This document shows positions 16,307 to 23,972 of a DNA stretch of 64,000 nt, piece by piece (position 1 is the first letter of the stretch; every line of letters starts with the position of its first letter). Below the pieces are notes generated by a model. That model was not told the DNA's origin, searched no databases, and saw only the letters and a list, made by a program, of their open reading frames with translations. The stretch is from assembly GCF_019710575.1 (NCBI RefSeq), contig NZ_JAHWFK010000025.1, forward strand, positions 62,001-126,000, read 5' to 3'. Both the position numbers and the translations under genes were made by a program. The DNA comes from Paractinoplanes polyasparticus (GTDB lineage Bacteria; Actinomycetota; Actinomycetes; Mycobacteriales; Micromonosporaceae).

Positions 16307-16905
16307 GCGATCAGGAAAATCCACTGGGCCCACCGCCCTGGCTGAACGCGCCGCCCGTCGACGCCTATCCCTACGAAGAGACGCACGACCTGCGTCGGGG
16401 CGCCGACCTGAACCCGGCGCTGCTCGGTCTGCTGCCGTTCGTGGGGCTGTGGCGCGGCCGCGGCAAGGGCGGCTTCCCGGCCGAGACCGACTACGACTTC
16501 GCCCAGGAGGTGCGGATCAGCCACGACGGCCGCCCGTTCCTGCGCTACGAGTCGCGATCCTGGCTGCTCGACGACGAGTCGAAGCCGGCCGGCGAGTGGA
16601 TCGTCGAGTCCGGGTTCTGGCGTCCGGTGCCCGACGCCCAGGGCCGCGCGACCGACGACATGGAAGCCGTCATCGTCAACCCCGACGGTGTCGTCGAGAT
16701 CTACGTCGGCAACACCATCGGCACCACCCGGCTCGAGATCGACACCGACGCGGTGGCGTACACGCCGACCGGCCAGCATCTGACCGGCGCGCGGCGGCTC
16801 TACGGCATCGTCGAGGGCGCCCTGCTGTACGCCCACGAGGTGTCGATCGACAAGAGCGAGCTGCAGCCGCACATGTCGGCCCGGCTGCTCAGGGTCGGCG
16901 GCTGA
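16303..16905 (+). CDS. Nitrobindin-like heme-binding protein (FABP/DUF1794 family)
   Basis: 200 residues forming a predicted ten-stranded lipocalin-like barrel. The family motif GxWxGxGxGxxP appears as LWRGRGKGGFP near residue 47, and His190 in LQPHMSARLLR is at the position of the proximal heme ligand. Relatives such as Rv0813c and Rv2717c bind ferric heme and react with NO or peroxynitrite. GTG 16303 overlaps the upstream small gene. Function is inferred from these motifs. Confidence 0.82.
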   Translation: MSDQENPLGPPPWLNAPPVDAYPYEETHDLRRGADLNPALLGLLPFVGLWRGRGKGGFPAETDYDFAQEVRISHDGRPFLRYESRSWLLDDESKPAGEWIVESGFWRPVPDAQGRATDDMEAVIVNPDGVVEIYVGNTIGTTRLEIDTDAVAYTPTGQHLTGARRLYGIVEGALLYAHEVSIDKSELQPHMSARLLRVGG

Positions 16906-16919
16906 CCGCTCCGGGAGCG

Positions 16920-16925
16920 TAATCT
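16920..16925 (+). promoter_or_regulatory. Candidate -10 for the Fur-family gene
   Basis: TAATCT ends 6 bases before GTG 16932, at leaderless spacing. Confidence 0.4.
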
Positions 16926-16931
16926 CGTAGC

Positions 16932-17351
16932 GTGTCCGCCACTTCGCTTGCCGCCATGCTCCGGGAACGGGGGCTGCGGCTGACTCCGCAGCGCCAGCTC
17001 ATTCTCGAGGCGGTGCACGAGCTCGGCCACGCCACACCCGAGCAGGTGCACAACCATGTGCGCGAGCGGGCCGCCGGGGTCAACATCACCACCGTCTACC
17101 GCACGCTCGAGCTGCTCGAAGAGCTCGGGCTGGTCACCCACACCCACCTCTCGCACGGCTCGCCCACCTATCACGCGGCGGGTGAGGATCAGCACGTTCA
17201 CCTCGTGTGCCGTGGATGTGGGTCGATCAGTGAGGTAGACCCGAGTGTGATGCAGCCGGTGACCGACCGGTTGTTGAGCGAGCGCGACTTCCGCGTCGAC
17301 GTGGGCCACGTGTCCCTCTTCGGAGTGTGCGGGGACTGCAAGGAGCTGTGA
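16932..17351 (+). CDS. Fur-family metal- or peroxide-responsive repressor
   Basis: 139 residues: an N-terminal winged helix (RLTPQRQLILEAVHEL, ITTVYRTLELLEELGLV) and a C-terminal dimerisation domain with HVHLVCRGCG (Cys93, Cys96) and CGDC (Cys133, Cys136), the structural zinc pair. Regulatory-site histidines are present in DQHVH. Sequence cannot settle whether it senses Zn, Fe or peroxide. It lies one base upstream of ygfZ, an Fe-S maintenance gene, which makes an iron-related role plausible. Confidence 0.88.
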   Translation: MSATSLAAMLRERGLRLTPQRQLILEAVHELGHATPEQVHNHVRERAAGVNITTVYRTLELLEELGLVTHTHLSHGSPTYHAAGEDQHVHLVCRGCGSISEVDPSVMQPVTDRLLSERDFRVDVGHVSLFGVCGDCKEL

Positions 17352-17352
17352 G

Positions 17353-18387
17353 ATGACCGTGGTAATGGTCGAGGACCTCGATCCCTCCGCCGCCGACTCC
17401 GGGGTGCCGGCCCATTACGGCGACCCGATGCGCGAGCAACGCACGCTCGCGACCGCGGTGGGCCTGGTGGACCGCTCCAACCGCGATGTCCTCGCCGTGC
17501 CCGGTGAGGAACGCGCGAGCTGGCTGCACACCCTGACGACCCAGCATCTGTCGGATCTGTCGGAGAACCAGGGCACCGAGCTGCTCGTGCTGTCGCCGCA
17601 CGGCCACGTCGAGCAGCACGCCCTGGTCACCGAGGACGGCGAGACGACCTGGCTCGACACCGAGCCCGGCGCCGGGCCCGGTCTGCTCAAGTATCTCGAG
17701 ATGATGCGCTTCTTCACCAAGGTCGAGCCGCGCGACGCCACCGGCGAGCTGGCCGTGCTGTCGCTGGTCGGCCCCGGCGCGGTCGACGTGATCCCCGGCC
17801 TGGCCGAGCCTCGTGTGCAGCCGGTGCCGGGCGCCAAGTTCGCCGCCGGTGATGTGCGGCCCGAGGCGACGAGCCTCTACGACGTACGGAAAACCGAATT
17901 CGGCTTGGCTCGCCGGGTGCCCCTCGGCATCGATCTGCTGGTCCCGCGTACGGAGAAGACCGCAGTGATCGAGAAGCTCGGCGTTCCCCTGGCCGGCCTG
18001 TGGGCCTACGAGGCGATCCGCGTCGAGCACCGCACGCCCCGGCTCGGCTGGGAGACCGACCACCGCACGATCCCGGCCGAGGCCGAGTTCATCGCGGCCG
18101 CCGTCCACCTCGACAAGGGTTGCTACCGCGGGCAAGAGACCGTGGCCCGGGTGCACCACCTCGGCCGCCCGCCGCGACGCCTCGCCCTGCTGCACTTCGA
18201 CGGCATCGCCACCGACCAGCCGCCCGCCAAGGGCACCCCCGTGGTCCGCGAGGGCCGCGAGGTCGGTTTCATCGGCACCGCTGTCCGCCACCACGAGCTG
18301 GGCCTCATCGCCCTCGCCGTGCTCAAGCGCAACGCGACCGATGGCCTCACGGTGGGCGAGTCCGTAGTGGCGGTCGACGAACACTAA
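17353..18387 (+). CDS. ygfZ: YgfZ/GcvT-like folate-binding protein
   Basis: Folate-dependent protein that helps maintain some Fe-S enzymes. 344 residues with the GcvT-like tripartite fold. The signature KGCYRGQE lies at 255-262, with the functional cysteine inside it. AGGAG precedes the ATG. It follows the Fur-family gene directly, suggesting co-transcription. Confidence 0.9.
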   Translation: MTVVMVEDLDPSAADSGVPAHYGDPMREQRTLATAVGLVDRSNRDVLAVPGEERASWLHTLTTQHLSDLSENQGTELLVLSPHGHVEQHALVTEDGETTWLDTEPGAGPGLLKYLEMMRFFTKVEPRDATGELAVLSLVGPGAVDVIPGLAEPRVQPVPGAKFAAGDVRPEATSLYDVRKTEFGLARRVPLGIDLLVPRTEKTAVIEKLGVPLAGLWAYEAIRVEHRTPRLGWETDHRTIPAEAEFIAAAVHLDKGCYRGQETVARVHHLGRPPRRLALLHFDGIATDQPPAKGTPVVREGREVGFIGTAVRHHELGLIALAVLKRNATDGLTVGESVVAVDEH

Positions 18388-18390
18388 GGT
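18385..18390 (+). promoter_or_regulatory. Candidate -10 for the BKACE-like gene
   Basis: TAAGGT contains the ygfZ TAA stop and ends 7 bases before ATG 18398. Confidence 0.35.
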
Positions 18391-18397
18391 CAGGTCC

Positions 18398-19267
18398 ATG
18401 ACCGGGACCGTGATCACCGTTGCTCCGACCGGCGCCGAAAGCAGCAAGGCCGACGTGCCCGCGCTGCCCGTCACGCTCGACGAACTCGTGGCCACCGCCA
18501 AGGAGTGCGAAGCGCTGGGCGCTGCCATCATCCACGTCCACATCCGGGACGCCGACGCTCAACCGACCCTCGACCAGGGGCGGCTGCGCGCCACGGTGAG
18601 CGCCCTGCGCGAGTCGACCGGCCTGGTGGTGCAGCTCTCGTCGGGCGGTGCGGTCACCGACCCCGAGGGTGATCGGCTCGCCGTGCTCGACGCCGGCCCC
18701 GAGATGGCTTCCTGCACGATGGGCACCGTCAACTTCGGCGACGGCGTGTTCCTGAACCGCTGGGAGTTCATCGTCGACCTGCACACCCGCATGCAGGAGC
18801 GGGGCATCGTGCCGGAGTACGAGATCTTCGATCTGGGTCAGCTCACCACGCTGCAGCGACTGCTCGGGAAGTACGGTCTGCCGTTCGGCGGGCACGTGCA
18901 CGTCGACCTGGTGATGGGCGTGCCGGGCGGGATGCCGGCCACGGCGGCCGCGCTGGTCGCGTGCGAGCAGGCGATCCGCGACCTGCCGGCGGGCAGCACG
19001 TTCTCGGCCACCGGCATCGGGCGCGGCACCATCCCGGTCATGCTGGCCTCGCTGAGCACGGGCGGGCATCTGCGCGTCGGCATGGAGGACACGGTCACGT
19101 ACGCCAAGGGCCGGCCCGTCGAGTCGAACATGCAGCTCGTGGCCCGGGCCGTCGGCTTCGCCCAGCTGGCTCAGCGCCCACCGCTGACCGCCCGCGAGAC
19201 CCGCGCGCTGCTGGGGATCCCGACGCCCCATCCAACCACCCCGGCCACCACCCCGAAATCGGACTAA
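18398..19267 (+). CDS. BKACE-like (3-keto-5-aminohexanoate cleavage, DUF849) protein
   Basis: 289 residues, a TIM barrel of the beta-keto acid cleavage enzyme family. It carries VITVAPTGAES at the start, HVHIRD near residue 47 and FGGHVHVDL near 165, which supply the zinc-binding histidines, and a conserved acidic/basic set. Members condense acetyl-CoA with beta-keto acids; the substrate is unknown. The gene directly precedes an asparaginase with a 6-base gap, so the two are probably co-transcribed. Confidence 0.82.
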   Translation: MTGTVITVAPTGAESSKADVPALPVTLDELVATAKECEALGAAIIHVHIRDADAQPTLDQGRLRATVSALRESTGLVVQLSSGGAVTDPEGDRLAVLDAGPEMASCTMGTVNFGDGVFLNRWEFIVDLHTRMQERGIVPEYEIFDLGQLTTLQRLLGKYGLPFGGHVHVDLVMGVPGGMPATAAALVACEQAIRDLPAGSTFSATGIGRGTIPVMLASLSTGGHLRVGMEDTVTYAKGRPVESNMQLVARAVGFAQLAQRPPLTARETRALLGIPTPHPTTPATTPKSD

Positions 19268-19273
19268 AGGCGC

Positions 19274-20179
19274 ATGATTATCGCTGAAGTAGTGCGCTCG
19301 GGCTTCGTCGAGAGCGTGCACCACGGCTCGGTCTTCACCACAGCCGGAAGCCGCGGAGACGTGACCACGCCGATCTTCCCGCGCTCGTCCAACAAGCCGC
19401 TTCAGACCGTCGGCATGCTGCGGGCCGGCCTCGTGCCGCGCGACGAAGCCGACCTGGCCCTGATCAGCGGCAGCCACTTCGGCGAGGCTTTACACGTACG
19501 CCGGGTCCGCGAGATCCTCGACGCGGCCGGGCTGACCGAGGACGCGCTGCGCTGCCCGGTGTCGCTCCCGCTGAACGAAGAGTCCCGCGACGCCTGGCTG
19601 CGTGCCGGCGGTGGCGCCGAGCGGGTGCTGATGAACTGCTCGGGCAAGCACGCCGGCATGCTGGCCACCTGCGTGGCCAACGGCTGGCCGGTGGAGTCGT
19701 ACCTCGACCCGAAGCATCCGCTCCAGGTGGCGATCACCGAGGCGTTGGCCGATCTGGCCGGCGAGCCGATCACCGCGACCGGCGTGGACGGCTGCGGCGC
19801 GCCGGTGCTGGCCCTCTCACTGACCGGGCTGGCCCGCGCGTTCGAGCGGCTGGTCGCGGCCGAGCCGGGCACCCCCGAGCGGCGGGTGGCCGACGAGATG
19901 CGGGCCCACCCCGAGCTGGTGGCCGGCACCGGGGCCGACGACACGGTGCTGATGGCCGCGGTGCCCGGCCTGCTCGCCAAGGGCGGCGCCGAGGGCGTGG
20001 TCGCGGCGGCGGTGCCCGGCCGGGGCGCGATCGCCATCAAGATCGACGACGGCGGCATGCGCGCCCGCACCCCCGTACTGCTGAAGGAACTACGACGCCT
20101 AGGCGTAGACGCGCCCCAGATCGCAGAGCTCGTACTGGGCGGCGGCGAGCCGGTAGGAGAGATCCGCGCAGTTTCTTGA
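19274..20179 (+). CDS. Asparaginase (plant-unrelated, asparaginase II family)
   Basis: 301 residues matching the actinobacterial/rhizobial L-asparaginase II family (ReAII-type): FPRSSNKPLQTVGML near residue 36, MNCSGKHAGML near 119, and GVDGCGAPVLALSL near 174, whose Ser, Lys and Cys residues form the active site in this family. It probably hydrolyses L-asparagine in the cytosol; no signal peptide is present. The ATG follows AAAGG. Confidence 0.85.
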   Translation: MIIAEVVRSGFVESVHHGSVFTTAGSRGDVTTPIFPRSSNKPLQTVGMLRAGLVPRDEADLALISGSHFGEALHVRRVREILDAAGLTEDALRCPVSLPLNEESRDAWLRAGGGAERVLMNCSGKHAGMLATCVANGWPVESYLDPKHPLQVAITEALADLAGEPITATGVDGCGAPVLALSLTGLARAFERLVAAEPGTPERRVADEMRAHPELVAGTGADDTVLMAAVPGLLAKGGAEGVVAAAVPGRGAIAIKIDDGGMRARTPVLLKELRRLGVDAPQIAELVLGGGEPVGEIRAVS

Positions 20180-20195
20180 ACAGTGCGCACCCTCC

Positions 20196-20291
20196 GCGCT
20201 TCGCCCGTCGATGTCGAGGGCGCCGAAAAGTGCTAGGCGAAGCCGAGGTGCTTTTCGGTGCCCTCGACATCGACCTCCCAGGGCGAAGCGC
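20196..20291. terminator. Very long two-part hairpin after the asparaginase gene
   Basis: An inner 24-base arm (20207-20230) pairs with 20251-20274, with one G-T wobble. An outer 11-base arm GCGCTTCGCCC (20196-20206) pairs perfectly with 20281-20291. The 20-base loop itself contains GGCGAAGC, echoing the outer arm. It lies 17 bases after the stop and has no T run. It could be a terminator, an RNA-stabilising structure, or a REP-like element. Confidence 0.6.
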
Positions 20292-20335
20292 CCGCCGAGC
20301 GAAGGCGAGGCCATAAGCCCAGTGGTCAGTTTCAC

Positions 20336-20372
20336 GCTAGCTGTAGTTAGCGTTTTGCTTGCAACAGCTAGC
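20336..20372 (+). promoter_or_regulatory. Inverted-repeat operator candidate upstream of the XRE gene
   Basis: GCTAGCTGT (20336-20344) and ACAGCTAGC (20364-20372) are perfect inverted 9-mers 19 bases apart, placed where the -35 and upstream region of the TACCGT promoter would be. The region is more A/T-rich than its surroundings. It is a candidate autoregulatory site. Confidence 0.45.
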
Positions 20373-20381
20373 ACTTCCGGC

Positions 20382-20387
20382 TACCGT
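20382..20387 (+). promoter_or_regulatory. Candidate -10 for the XRE gene
   Basis: TACCGT ends 7 bases before GTG 20395, at leaderless spacing. Confidence 0.4.
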
Positions 20388-20394
20388 CGGATGC

Positions 20395-20796
20395 GTGGCC
20401 GCACCCAAGGATCTGCCCGAGGACATCGGTGGTTTCATCCGTGACCTGCGGCAGACCGCCAAGATCTCGCTGCGCCAGCTCGCCGACAAGGCGGGCGTGA
20501 GCAACCCGTACCTCAGCCAGATCGAGCGTGGCCTGCGCAAGCCCAGCGCCGAGGTGCTCCAGCAGATCGCCAGCGCGCTGCGGGTGTCGACGCCCGCGAT
20601 GTACCTGCGTGCGGGTCTGCTCGACAGCGAGGGTCAGCAGGGTGTGCTGGCGGCGATCGCGGCCGATCCCGAGCTGACGATCGCGCAGAAACAGACGCTG
20701 ACGCAGATCTACGAGACGTTCCGCAACGAGAACGCGCGCAACCGGCCCGAAGAGGCCGCACCCGAGACCACTCCCGCCCAAGAGGAGCAGAAATGA
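20395..20796 (+). CDS. XRE-family transcriptional regulator
   Basis: 133 residues. The helix-turn-helix covers about 12-66, with ISLRQLADKAGVSNPYLSQI and ERGLRKPSAEVLQQIASAL. A helical tail follows, ending in an acidic, Pro/Gln-rich segment. It sits before an hbhA-like gene and a DUF2516 gene, the same order as Rv0474-Rv0475-Rv0476. Its stop overlaps the next start (ATGA). It probably regulates this small operon. Confidence 0.85.
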   Translation: MAAPKDLPEDIGGFIRDLRQTAKISLRQLADKAGVSNPYLSQIERGLRKPSAEVLQQIASALRVSTPAMYLRAGLLDSEGQQGVLAAIAADPELTIAQKQTLTQIYETFRNENARNRPEEAAPETTPAQEEQK

Positions 20797-21251
20797 CCGA
20801 GCAGACCAAGACCCGCTTCCCCGCCCCGCTCTACGCCGCCGCCGGCGCCGGTGACATCGCCGTCGAGCAGCTGCGCAAGCTGCCCGCCGTGCTCAACGAG
20901 CTGAGCGAGCGCGCCACCGCCTCCCTGCGTGTCTACAACGAGCAGGCCGGCACCAAGGCCGCCGAGCTGCGCGACAAGGCCTCCACCACCGACTTCGAGG
21001 CGCTGCGGGGCAACGCCGCCAGCGTCGCCACCTCGTTCGCCCAGATCGCGCAGGACCGCGCGGTCGCGGCGTACACCGCCCTCGTCGCCCGCGGCGAGCG
21101 CGTGGTCGGCACCGGCGTCGTCGAGGCGGCCGAGGTCGTGAACGCCGACATCGAGACCACCGAGGAGCCGGCCGCCATCGAGGCCGCCGAGGCGGCCACC
21201 GCGAAGGCCGCGGCCACCCCGAAGCCGCGCAAGCGCGCCGCCTCGAAGTGA
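20793..21251 (+). CDS. HbhA-like (heparin-binding hemagglutinin homologue) protein
   Basis: 152 residues with a long alpha-helical, coiled-coil-like body (about 15-110) and an Ala/Pro/Lys-rich basic C-terminus (ATPKPRKRAASK), the layout of mycobacterial HbhA. No signal peptide, as in HbhA. In mycobacteria the lysine-rich tail binds heparan sulfate; in this non-pathogen a role in lipid inclusions or envelope association is more likely. It is translationally coupled to the XRE gene. Confidence 0.75.
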   Translation: MTEQTKTRFPAPLYAAAGAGDIAVEQLRKLPAVLNELSERATASLRVYNEQAGTKAAELRDKASTTDFEALRGNAASVATSFAQIAQDRAVAAYTALVARGERVVGTGVVEAAEVVNADIETTEEPAAIEAAEAATAKAAATPKPRKRAASK

Positions 21252-21272
21252 CGACGCGATAAAAGATGATCA

Positions 21273-21300
21273 GCGGGGCCCGGCATGCGCTGGGCCCCGC
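21273..21300 (+). terminator. GC-rich hairpin after the hbhA-like gene
   Basis: GCGGGGCCC (21273-21281) pairs perfectly with GGGCCCCGC (21292-21300) around a 10-base loop, 22 bases after the stop. There is no T run, common for actinobacterial terminators. Confidence 0.6.
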
Positions 21301-21304
21301 GGCA

Positions 21305-21310
21305 TAGACT
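21305..21310 (+). promoter_or_regulatory. Candidate -10 for the DUF2516 gene
   Basis: TAGACT ends 7 bases before ATG 21318, immediately after the hairpin, so the gene may have its own leaderless transcript. Confidence 0.35.
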
Positions 21311-21317
21311 TTCCGTC

Positions 21318-21632
21318 ATGGCCTCCTCCGCGCCGATCTTCTACGACATCGCCGTCGGCTACCTGAACCTGCTCATTCTCATCTTCTCGCTGGTCGTCCA
21401 GGCGGTCGCGCTGATCCACTGCCTGACCCAGCGGGGCGACGGATTCCAGGCCATCGGCACCCTGCCCAAGGGTGCGTGGGCGGCGATCCTCGCGATCTGC
21501 ATCGTGCTGACGCTTCTGGTCAGCAGCGCGGTCGGCATCTTCAGCCTGATCGGTATCGCGGCGGCGCTGATCTACCTGCTCGACGTCCGACCCGGGCTCA
21601 AGGATCTCTCGGACGGCAAAGGCTTCTGGTGA
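21318..21632 (+). CDS. DUF2516 small membrane protein
   Basis: 104 residues with hydrophobic spans near 12-33, 53-72 and 74-91, and the family ending LLDVRPGLKDLSDG. It matches the Rv0476-type proteins found after hbhA in actinobacteria. Function unknown. Its stop overlaps a GTG that could start the following hydrolase. Confidence 0.8.
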   Translation: MASSAPIFYDIAVGYLNLLILIFSLVVQAVALIHCLTQRGDGFQAIGTLPKGAWAAILAICIVLTLLVSSAVGIFSLIGIAAALIYLLDVRPGLKDLSDGKGFW

Positions 21633-21736
21633 GGCGGTTCGGCCCGCCGCCGCCCGACGGTGGGCCCCGCTTTCAGCGCCGGGAGCCGACCGGGCCGCGA
21701 TCCGGCCGGCCTACCCTTCCCGAGCCGCCGACCGAG

Positions 21737-22513
21737 ATGCTGACAACCCCTTCCGGCGTACGCCTGGAGGGGTTGATCACCGGCGTCGGCGATCCCGTCA
21801 CGGTCTTCGCGCACGGGCTGGCCGGCGACATCTCCGGCACCCGCCCGCTGGGCAGCGCGGTCACCGGCCGCCGGGTCTTCTTCCACTTCCGTGGTCACGG
21901 CCGTTCCGACGCGCCGGTCGGCCCGTGGAGCTTCGGTGACCTGGCCGCCGACCTGCGCGCCGTCGCCGACCTGACCGGCGCCACCCGGGCACTGGGCGTC
22001 AGCCTGGGCTCGGCTGCGCTCGGGCGGCTGCTCAGCGACACACCGGGCCGGTTCGAGCGGGTGGTCTTCTATCTGCCGGCGCCGCTCGACGGCCACCGGC
22101 CCGCGGCGGCCGAGGCGCGGCTCGAGCGGTTGCTGGCCGCGGTCGAGTCGGGCGAGGCGGCGCCGATCGCGGCCGCGGTCGAGCCCGAGCTGCCGCCCTC
22201 GGTGCGCAACACCCCGGCCGGCTGGAGCTTCCTGCGGCAGCGGGTCGAGCAACTGCAACGCGATGGCCTGGCGCCCGAGCTGACCACCCTGTGGCACGAG
22301 CCCGCCGTGGCCGACGAGTCGTCGCTCCGAGCTTTCCAGGGGCGCGCACTCGTGCTGGGCTGCGTCGGCGACGAGGTGCACCCGGTGGCCTGGGCCGAGC
22401 GGCTGGCGTCCCTGCTGCCGGGGGCCGAGCTGCATGTCTACGACCGCCCGGCCGTGTTGTGGAACAACCGGCGCGAGCTGCGCGACCGCATTTCCGCCTT
22501 CCTGAACGGCTGA
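21737..22513 (+). CDS. Alpha/beta-fold hydrolase
   Basis: 258 residues. The oxyanion stretch FAHGLAGD is near residue 24, the nucleophile elbow GVSLG near 87, an acidic residue in GCVGDEVHP near 216, and the catalytic histidine is probably in HPVAWAE. The substrate is unknown. ATG 21737 is the start of recognisable fold; an in-frame GTG at 21629 overlapping the DUF2516 stop (GTGA) would add 36 Pro/Arg-rich residues and is possible by coupling. Confidence 0.75.
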   Translation: MLTTPSGVRLEGLITGVGDPVTVFAHGLAGDISGTRPLGSAVTGRRVFFHFRGHGRSDAPVGPWSFGDLAADLRAVADLTGATRALGVSLGSAALGRLLSDTPGRFERVVFYLPAPLDGHRPAAAEARLERLLAAVESGEAAPIAAAVEPELPPSVRNTPAGWSFLRQRVEQLQRDGLAPELTTLWHEPAVADESSLRAFQGRALVLGCVGDEVHPVAWAERLASLLPGAELHVYDRPAVLWNNRRELRDRISAFLNG

Positions 22514-22615
22514 GGAACCGCCCTATTTCCCGGACGGGTCCTCAGTGGCGCCGTCTTACGTGCGCCCGTCTGATCGGTCTGCTGCCGGTTGGGCCGTAAC
22601 CTTCCTCGGCTCCTG

Positions 22616-22635
22616 GCACGTTGTCTAGAACGTGC
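22616..22635. promoter_or_regulatory. Inverted repeat spanning a start codon
   Basis: GCACGTT and AACGTGC flank GTCTAG, forming a 20-base perfect inverted repeat that includes the GTG start at 22632. No ribosome site is seen in front of it. Confidence 0.3.
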
Positions 22636-23090
22636 GGCTATCCCCCAAATCAGTCTTTTTCGGACTCGTGGCCTTCGGGCTCCCGGTCGCCGTCGCGGTC
22701 GGCTGGAACCTCGCCGTCCCGGTCAAGCGCCCCGCTGCAGTGGGCGTCCCGGGCGGCGAGGGCGTGCTCGGCGCCGCCCCGGCCGCGACGGCAACCGAGC
22801 CGGTAGCCGTGCGCTACTCGGCCCGTCCCTACCGTCCGGTGCCGACGGTGACCCCCACGGCCTCGGCGACGTCGGTCGCGGTGCCATCGGCGCCGTCGCG
22901 GTCCCCGGCGGCCACCGTCGTGCCGCCCCCGGCCAGTCCGTCCCCCGGCCCGTCGGAGAGTGTGGTGATCCCGCTGCCGCCACTAGACCAGCCGCCCGTC
23001 CCCACCCCCACCGAGGTAAGCAGCTGGCCGGCCCCGCCCACGGAGCCGTCCACGTCCTCGTCGGCCCCGGCGGCCCAGCCGTCGGAGTAG
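22632..23090 (+). CDS. Secreted or anchored Pro/Ser/Thr-rich protein
   Basis: 152 residues. A hydrophobic segment near 7-28 follows a basic start, so it is a signal peptide or single anchor. The remainder is low-complexity and rich in Pro, Ser, Thr and Ala with no fold apparent. Such linkers occur in wall-associated proteins. No function can be assigned. The start GTG lies in an inverted repeat; an ATG is not available nearby. Confidence 0.55.
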   Translation: MRLSPKSVFFGLVAFGLPVAVAVGWNLAVPVKRPAAVGVPGGEGVLGAAPAATATEPVAVRYSARPYRPVPTVTPTASATSVAVPSAPSRSPAATVVPPPASPSPGPSESVVIPLPPLDQPPVPTPTEVSSWPAPPTEPSTSSSAPAAQPSE

Positions 23091-23140
23091 ATCCGCAAAG
23101 ACTCGGCTGGTGCTACGCGGCGGGTTCACGCCGGCTGTTC

Positions 23141-23146
23141 TAAGCT
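23141..23146 (+). promoter_or_regulatory. Candidate -10 for the EI24-domain gene
   Basis: TAAGCT ends 7 bases before GTG 23154. Confidence 0.4.
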
Positions 23147-23153
23147 GCCGGGC

Positions 23154-23972
23154 GTGACCGTCGCGAAGCAGTTCCTCACCGGCGCCGGGCTGCTCGGGCG
23201 CGGGCTGGGCCTCGTGTTGCGCAGCCCCAAACTGCTCGGACTCGGGCTGGTGCCGGCGTTGATCGCCGGGCTGGTCTACAGCACGGCGCTGTTCTTTCTG
23301 ATCAACTATCTGCCCGAGCTCTCGCGTACGGTCACCTGGTTCGCCGACGGCTGGGCCGAGTGGGGCCGCGACGTCGTCCAGGTGTTCGCCGGGCTGGGAC
23401 TGCTCGGGCTGTCCGTGCTGCTCGGCATCCTGACCTTCACGGCGGTCACGCTGCTCATCGGCGACCCGTTCTACGAGCGCATCTCGGAGCTGGTCGAGGA
23501 CCGGTTCGGCGGGGTGCCGGACGAGGTCGAGGTGGGTTTCTGGCCGTCGCTGCGGCGCAGCCTGGCCGACTCGCTGCGGTTGATCGGGCTGTCCATCCTG
23601 CTCGGTGTCCCGCTCTTCCTGCTCGGGTTCGTGCCGGTGGTGGGCCAGACGGTCGTGCCGGTGCTCGGTGGCGCCCTCGGGGGCTGGGTGCTCGCCGTCG
23701 AGCTGACCGGGGTGCCGTTCCAGCGGCGCGGGCAGCGACTGCGGCAGCGCCGGGCCGTGCTGGGCGCGAACCGGCCGCTCGCGCTCGGCTTCGGTGTCGC
23801 CGTCTTCTGCTGCTTCCTGATCCCGCTGGGCGCCATCCTGCTGATGCCGGCCGCGATCGCCGGGGCCACACTGCTGGCCCGGCAGTCCCTCGGCTACGAC
23901 ATCACCGGCCCCGGCAGCGCGCGACGGGGCAGCGGGTCAGGCGGACTCGCGGACCACCAGCTCCGTCGGTAG
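23154..23972 (+). CDS. EI24-domain (CysZ-like) membrane protein
   Basis: 272 residues with hydrophobic spans near 26-50, 78-105, 139-165, 166-186 and 207-235, and the family sequence ITFTAVTLLIGDPFYERISELVE (read in parts) near 92. Family members are of uncertain function; CysZ is a sulfate transporter. No cysteine genes are adjacent. Its last 36 bases overlap the convergent LacI gene. Confidence 0.8.
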   Translation: MTVAKQFLTGAGLLGRGLGLVLRSPKLLGLGLVPALIAGLVYSTALFFLINYLPELSRTVTWFADGWAEWGRDVVQVFAGLGLLGLSVLLGILTFTAVTLLIGDPFYERISELVEDRFGGVPDEVEVGFWPSLRRSLADSLRLIGLSILLGVPLFLLGFVPVVGQTVVPVLGGALGGWVLAVELTGVPFQRRGQRLRQRRAVLGANRPLALGFGVAVFCCFLIPLGAILLMPAAIAGATLLARQSLGYDITGPGSARRGSGSGGLADHQLRR

